Source of the DNA: JAOTYV01 sp041557595
GTDB lineage: Bacteria > Pseudomonadota > Alphaproteobacteria > UBA8366
Direction: 5' to 3'
DNA: 31,057 nucleotides
Assembly (NCBI GenBank): GCA_041557595.1
Contig: JBFFGE010000031.1
Location: forward strand, 1 to 31,057
Below, piece by piece: positions 29,681 through 31,057 of this stretch (the first letter of the stretch is position 1; each line of letters opens with the position of its first letter). The position numbers were made by a program, and so were the translations under genes. The notes beneath the pieces were generated by a model that saw only the letters and a list, made by a program, of their open reading frames with translations, had not been told where the DNA came from and did not search any database.

Positions 29681-31057
29681 ATGCCCAAGGACGATCGCAC
29701 CCCGATACTCGTCGGCGTCGGCCAGGTCGAGCAGCGCGAAGACAATCCAGCGCAGGCAAAACAACCGCTCGACCTGATGGTGCAAGCGGTCGAGGCGGCG
29801 GCGGCGGATTGCGGCAATCCGAAAGTCCTCCAAGCCGCGGATTCCGTGCGCGTCGTGCGCGGCATCTGGGGCTACGGCAATCCGGCGCGCATCGTGGCCG
29901 AGCGCATCGGCGCCGGCGGCGCCGAAACCGGGCTGACCTCGATCGGCGGCAACTACGTGCAGTCGCTGACCAACCGCATTTTTCTCGACATCCAAAGCGG
30001 CAGGAACGATTTGATCGTCGTCACCGGCGGCGAGTGCGGCCGCACCCAGGCGCGGGCGCGCAAGGCCGGGCTCGATCTCGATTGGAACCCGGCCGCGACC
30101 GCACCGGGGGCGAGCCCGACCGCGCGGGACACCGGCGATACGCCGGACCTGTTTCACGGCAGCCATAAGATTACCCGCCACGAGGCGGAACTGCGGCGCG
30201 GGCTGGAACGGCCGATCCAGTTCTATCCGATGTTCGAGATTGCCTTGCGGCATGCGAACGGCGAAAGCGTCGACGGACATCTCGAGCGCATCTCGGAACT
30301 CTGGGCCGGGTTCAACCGGGTCGCGGTCGAAAACCCCAACGCGTGGATCCGCAAACCCTTTAGCCCCGCCGACATCCGCACGCCGTCGCCCGCGAACCGG
30401 CCGGTCTCCTACCCCTATACGAAGCTGATGAATTCCAACAACAGCGTCGATCAGGGCGCGGCGCTGATCCTGACATCGGTCGCCAAGGCACGCGTTCTCG
30501 GCATCCCGGAAGACTGCTGGATCTACCCGCACGCCGGGACCGAGGCCTGGGATCACCTCTACGTCTCCGAGCGCGACACCTTGCACACCTCCCCCGCCAT
30601 CCGGCTCGCCGCCGCAAAGCTGTTCGACCTCACCGGCTTCGGCGTCGCCGACATGGACACCATCGACCTCTACAGTTGTTTTCCGGCGGCGGTCCAGGTA
30701 TCCGCCAACGAGATCGGCATCCCGCAGGACCGGCCGCTGACCGTTACCGGCGGGCTGACCTTCGCGGGCGGGCCGCTGAACAATTACGTGATGCACGCCA
30801 TCGCGCGCACGGTCGACCTGTTGCGCGAAAGGCCGGGCGGCCGCGGACTGGTCACCGCCAATAGCGGATTGCTGACCAAGCACGCGCTCTGCATTTATGC
30901 CGCAAACCCGCCCGAACGCCCCTTCGCCTGGGCCGATGTGCAGGCCGAGGTCGATGCGACGCCGCGCCGCGACGTCGCCCTCGAACACGACGGCGCGGCA
31001 ACGGTGGAATCCTATGTGGTGATGTACGACGCCGCCGGCGCGCCGCGGGTCGCGCAC
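29681..31057 (+). CDS. thiolase-like (acetyl-CoA acetyltransferase family) protein, C-terminus beyond window
   Basis: The first 459 codons of a protein usually about 490-510 residues long; the frame is open to the window end. ATG follows AAAAGGAG. It belongs to the SCP-x/thiolase-like group: DDRTPILVGVGQVEQRE at the N-terminus, LTSIGGNYVQSLTNR where true thiolases have the nucleophilic cysteine, DLYSCFPAAVQVSANEIGI and TGGLTFAGGPLNNYVMHAI. The usual catalytic cysteine in the first half is absent, replaced within GGNYVQ, so condensation or thiolysis by the standard mechanism is doubtful. Members often occur with acyl-CoA catabolic genes. Which reaction it performs is unknown. Confidence 0.84.
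   Translation, partial: MPKDDRTPILVGVGQVEQREDNPAQAKQPLDLMVQAVEAAAADCGNPKVLQAADSVRVVRGIWGYGNPARIVAERIGAGGAETGLTSIGGNYVQSLTNRIFLDIQSGRNDLIVVTGGECGRTQARARKAGLDLDWNPAATAPGASPTARDTGDTPDLFHGSHKITRHEAELRRGLERPIQFYPMFEIALRHANGESVDGHLERISELWAGFNRVAVENPNAWIRKPFSPADIRTPSPANRPVSYPYTKLMNSNNSVDQGAALILTSVAKARVLGIPEDCWIYPHAGTEAWDHLYVSERDTLHTSPAIRLAAAKLFDLTGFGVADMDTIDLYSCFPAAVQVSANEIGIPQDRPLTVTGGLTFAGGPLNNYVMHAIARTVDLLRERPGGRGLVTANSGLLTKHALCIYAANPPERPFAWADVQAEVDATPRRDVALEHDGAATVESYVVMYDAAGAPRVAH

Noticed and set aside
29561..31057. Upstream extension of the hydratase frame to the window end on the minus strand
   Set aside because: It is antisense to the thiolase-like gene; family homology begins at MSDLADRLW and a ribosome site precedes that ATG.

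Overview
The window is a GC-rich (roughly 63-65%), gene-dense stretch of what looks like an alphaproteobacterial chromosome, most plausibly a Rhodospirillales-like heterotroph. The grounds are gene content and style (CHASE2-cyclase, VPLPA/PEP-CTERM-type secreted protein, many SDR, TauD-like, ICL/PEPM and thiolase-like paralogs, an FNR/FixK-type box). This assignment is inference. I see no tRNA, rRNA, CRISPR array, phage gene or complete insertion sequence.

Left part (1-12.0 kb): a 2-pyrone-4,6-dicarboxylate hydrolase-like amidohydrolase (minus, cut by the window edge) diverges from a rightward series: DHA2 drug/metabolite exporter, aldehyde (succinate-semialdehyde type) dehydrogenase, carboxymuconolactone-decarboxylase-family protein and a first isocitrate lyase/PEP mutase (ICL/PEPM) enzyme. 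A chaperone block follows (cbpA-like J protein with a TTG start behind a long stem-loop, cbpM-like modulator, small unknown protein), then a leftward YcaD-like MFS transporter. Next come a 99-bp broken copy of the 3' end of the first ICL/PEPM gene, a PEP-CTERM-like secreted protein, and two more ICL/PEPM genes separated by a palindromic intergenic repeat.

Middle (12.0-20.2 kb): a LysR regulator diverges from an AcnA-type aconitase across an AT-rich intergenic region with a perfect LysR-type dyad. An unannotated 34-residue single-span membrane protein lies behind a perfect TTGAT-N4-ATCAA (FNR/FixK) box. Then come a PilZ protein, a strong rho-independent terminator, an SDR protein lacking the usual catalytic residues, an ArsC/YffB-like protein, and a CHASE2-adenylate-cyclase-like membrane protein whose cyclase active site is altered at several positions.

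Right part (20.2-31 kb): an oxidative-catabolism island with three TauD-type Fe(II)/2-oxoglutarate dioxygenases, one PhyH-type dioxygenase, a luciferase-like flavin monooxygenase, a haloacid-dehalogenase-like protein, two SDRs, a CitE/HpcH-type lyase, a 2-keto-4-pentenoate hydratase-like enzyme and a thiolase-like protein cut by the window end. Together with the three ICL/PEPM lyases and the aconitase, the window reads as breakdown of small hydroxylated, branched or aromatic-derived acids into central metabolism. No substrate can be named from sequence alone. The observations I consider most worth checking are the FNR-box small membrane protein, the cbpA leader stem-loop, the broken ICL/PEPM copy, and the degenerate cyclase.
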